From an uncultured Collinsella sp. (GTDB lineage: Bacteria; Actinomycetota; Coriobacteriia; Coriobacteriales; Coriobacteriaceae), in contig CABRID010000100.1 of NCBI GenBank assembly GCA_902470895.1, forward strand, positions 1-7,299: a stretch of DNA of 7,299 nucleotides, written 5' to 3'. Of the stretch, positions 7,018-7,299 are shown piece by piece (within the stretch, counting starts at the first letter, position 1; each line of letters opens with the position of its first letter). The notes below the pieces were generated by a model. It searched no databases and had not been told where the DNA came from. It was given only the letters and a program-made list of their open reading frames with translations. Position numbers and translations under genes: made by a program.

Positions 7018-7254
7018 CTAGCGACCTCCGGCCAGCACCAGATCCTGCAGCGCCGAGTACACCTCAACGCGGCGAGGATCGTCCTGCTTATCGATGAGCA
7101 GCGCCATGGCACCGCGGATATCGCCCTTGGGCGCGCCCTCGAGCGTATCCATAAACTCGTTGGCCAGGTCGCGGCCGTAACGGTAGCCGCTCATGGCGCG
7201 AGCCTCGCGCTCGATGGCAACGCGCAGCTTGTACGGCACGCCGGGGTGCAGGAT
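7018..7254 (-). CDS. hycG: Formate hydrogenlyase small (20 kDa NuoB-like) subunit HycG, C-terminal fragment
   Basis: HycG is the [4Fe-4S] small subunit of hydrogenase 3 and is homologous to NuoB of complex I; it passes electrons to the [NiFe] site of HycE. Only the last 78 residues are present, cut at the contig end; E. coli HycG has 255. They match its C-terminal tail: ILHPGVPYKLRV against ILHGDMVQPLRV, and EREARAMSGYRYGRDLANEF against DREARRLAGYRYGRQIADDY. The cysteines that bind the cluster lie in the missing part. Any MYKRQ start read from 7269 is adapter, not protein. The hycG-hycH-hycI order is the same as in the E. coli hyc operon. Confidence 0.9.
   Translation of the reverse strand: MLHPGVPYKLRVAIEREARAMSGYRYGRDLANEFMDTLEGAPKGDIRGAMALLIDKQDDPRRVEVYSALQDLVLAGGR
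7024..7029 (-). promoter_or_regulatory. Ribosome binding site of hycH, inside the hycG end
   Basis: GGAGGT on the minus strand lies 6 nt before the hycH ATG at 7017, within the last codons of hycG. It is the strongest Shine-Dalgarno match in the window and fixes the start of the extended HycH. Confidence 0.8.
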
Positions 7255-7299
7255 CTGTCTCTTATACACATCTGACGCTGCCGACGATACTCCTTGTGT
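7255..7299 (-). other. Nextera/Tn5 library adapter (artefact), right end
   Basis: This is the reverse complement of the left adapter: mosaic end at 7255-7273, read-1 stretch at 7274-7287, index at 7288-7295 (AAGGAGTA on the minus strand) and the last four bases of the P5 segment at 7296-7299. The index matches the left copy at seven of eight bases. Genomic sequence ends at about 7254. Confidence 0.97.

Noticed and set aside
31..7273. Terminal 19-bp inverted repeats as ends of a transposon
   Set aside because: They are the engineered Tn5 mosaic end directly joined to Nextera read-1 and index sequences. No transposase gene is present.

Overview
The genuine genomic insert is about positions 50-7254. 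Both ends are library adapter: a 19-bp Tn5 mosaic end plus the Nextera read-1 sequence and an i5 index at 1-49, and the same sequence inverted at 7255-7299. All seven genes lie on the minus strand, so transcription runs from right (7254) to left (50). The DNA is GC-rich, tightly packed and has clear Shine-Dalgarno sites. Together with the gene set (formate hydrogenlyase and selenocysteine genes in a compact, anaerobe-like locus) this would fit a gut actinobacterium of the Coriobacteriia, such as a Collinsella relative. That placement is an inference; the window contains no taxonomic marker.

In order of transcription, the first block is the end of a formate hydrogenlyase (group 4 [NiFe] hydrogenase) operon. 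It holds the C-terminal 78 codons of hycG (small hydrogenase subunit), then hycH (hydrogenase maturation protein) and hycI (endopeptidase that matures the large subunit). These genes abut or overlap by one base. Next, 39 bp on, is a formate/nitrite (FNT) channel that could move formate to or from the lyase. A GC-rich hairpin at 5001-5031 follows it and may act as a partial terminator.

The second block has a 705-residue molybdopterin (bis-MGD) oxidoreductase with no export signal, then selA and selB, which overlap by 4 bp (ATGA). SelA makes Sec-tRNA(Sec) and SelB delivers it to the ribosome. No gene in the window uses an in-frame UGA. The molybdoenzyme has cysteine where formate dehydrogenase H has selenocysteine, and it lacks the histidine that follows in formate dehydrogenases. 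The Sec machinery therefore presumably serves a selenoprotein outside the window, plausibly the formate dehydrogenase partner of the lyase.

The most interesting biology is this linkage of FHL maturation genes, formate channel, a non-FDH-like cysteine molybdoenzyme and selAB. SelB also has an unusual G4 motif. I do not see a clearly new defence or mobile system here; the only 'transposon ends' are sequencing adapters. No stretch longer than about 125 bp lacks a gene.
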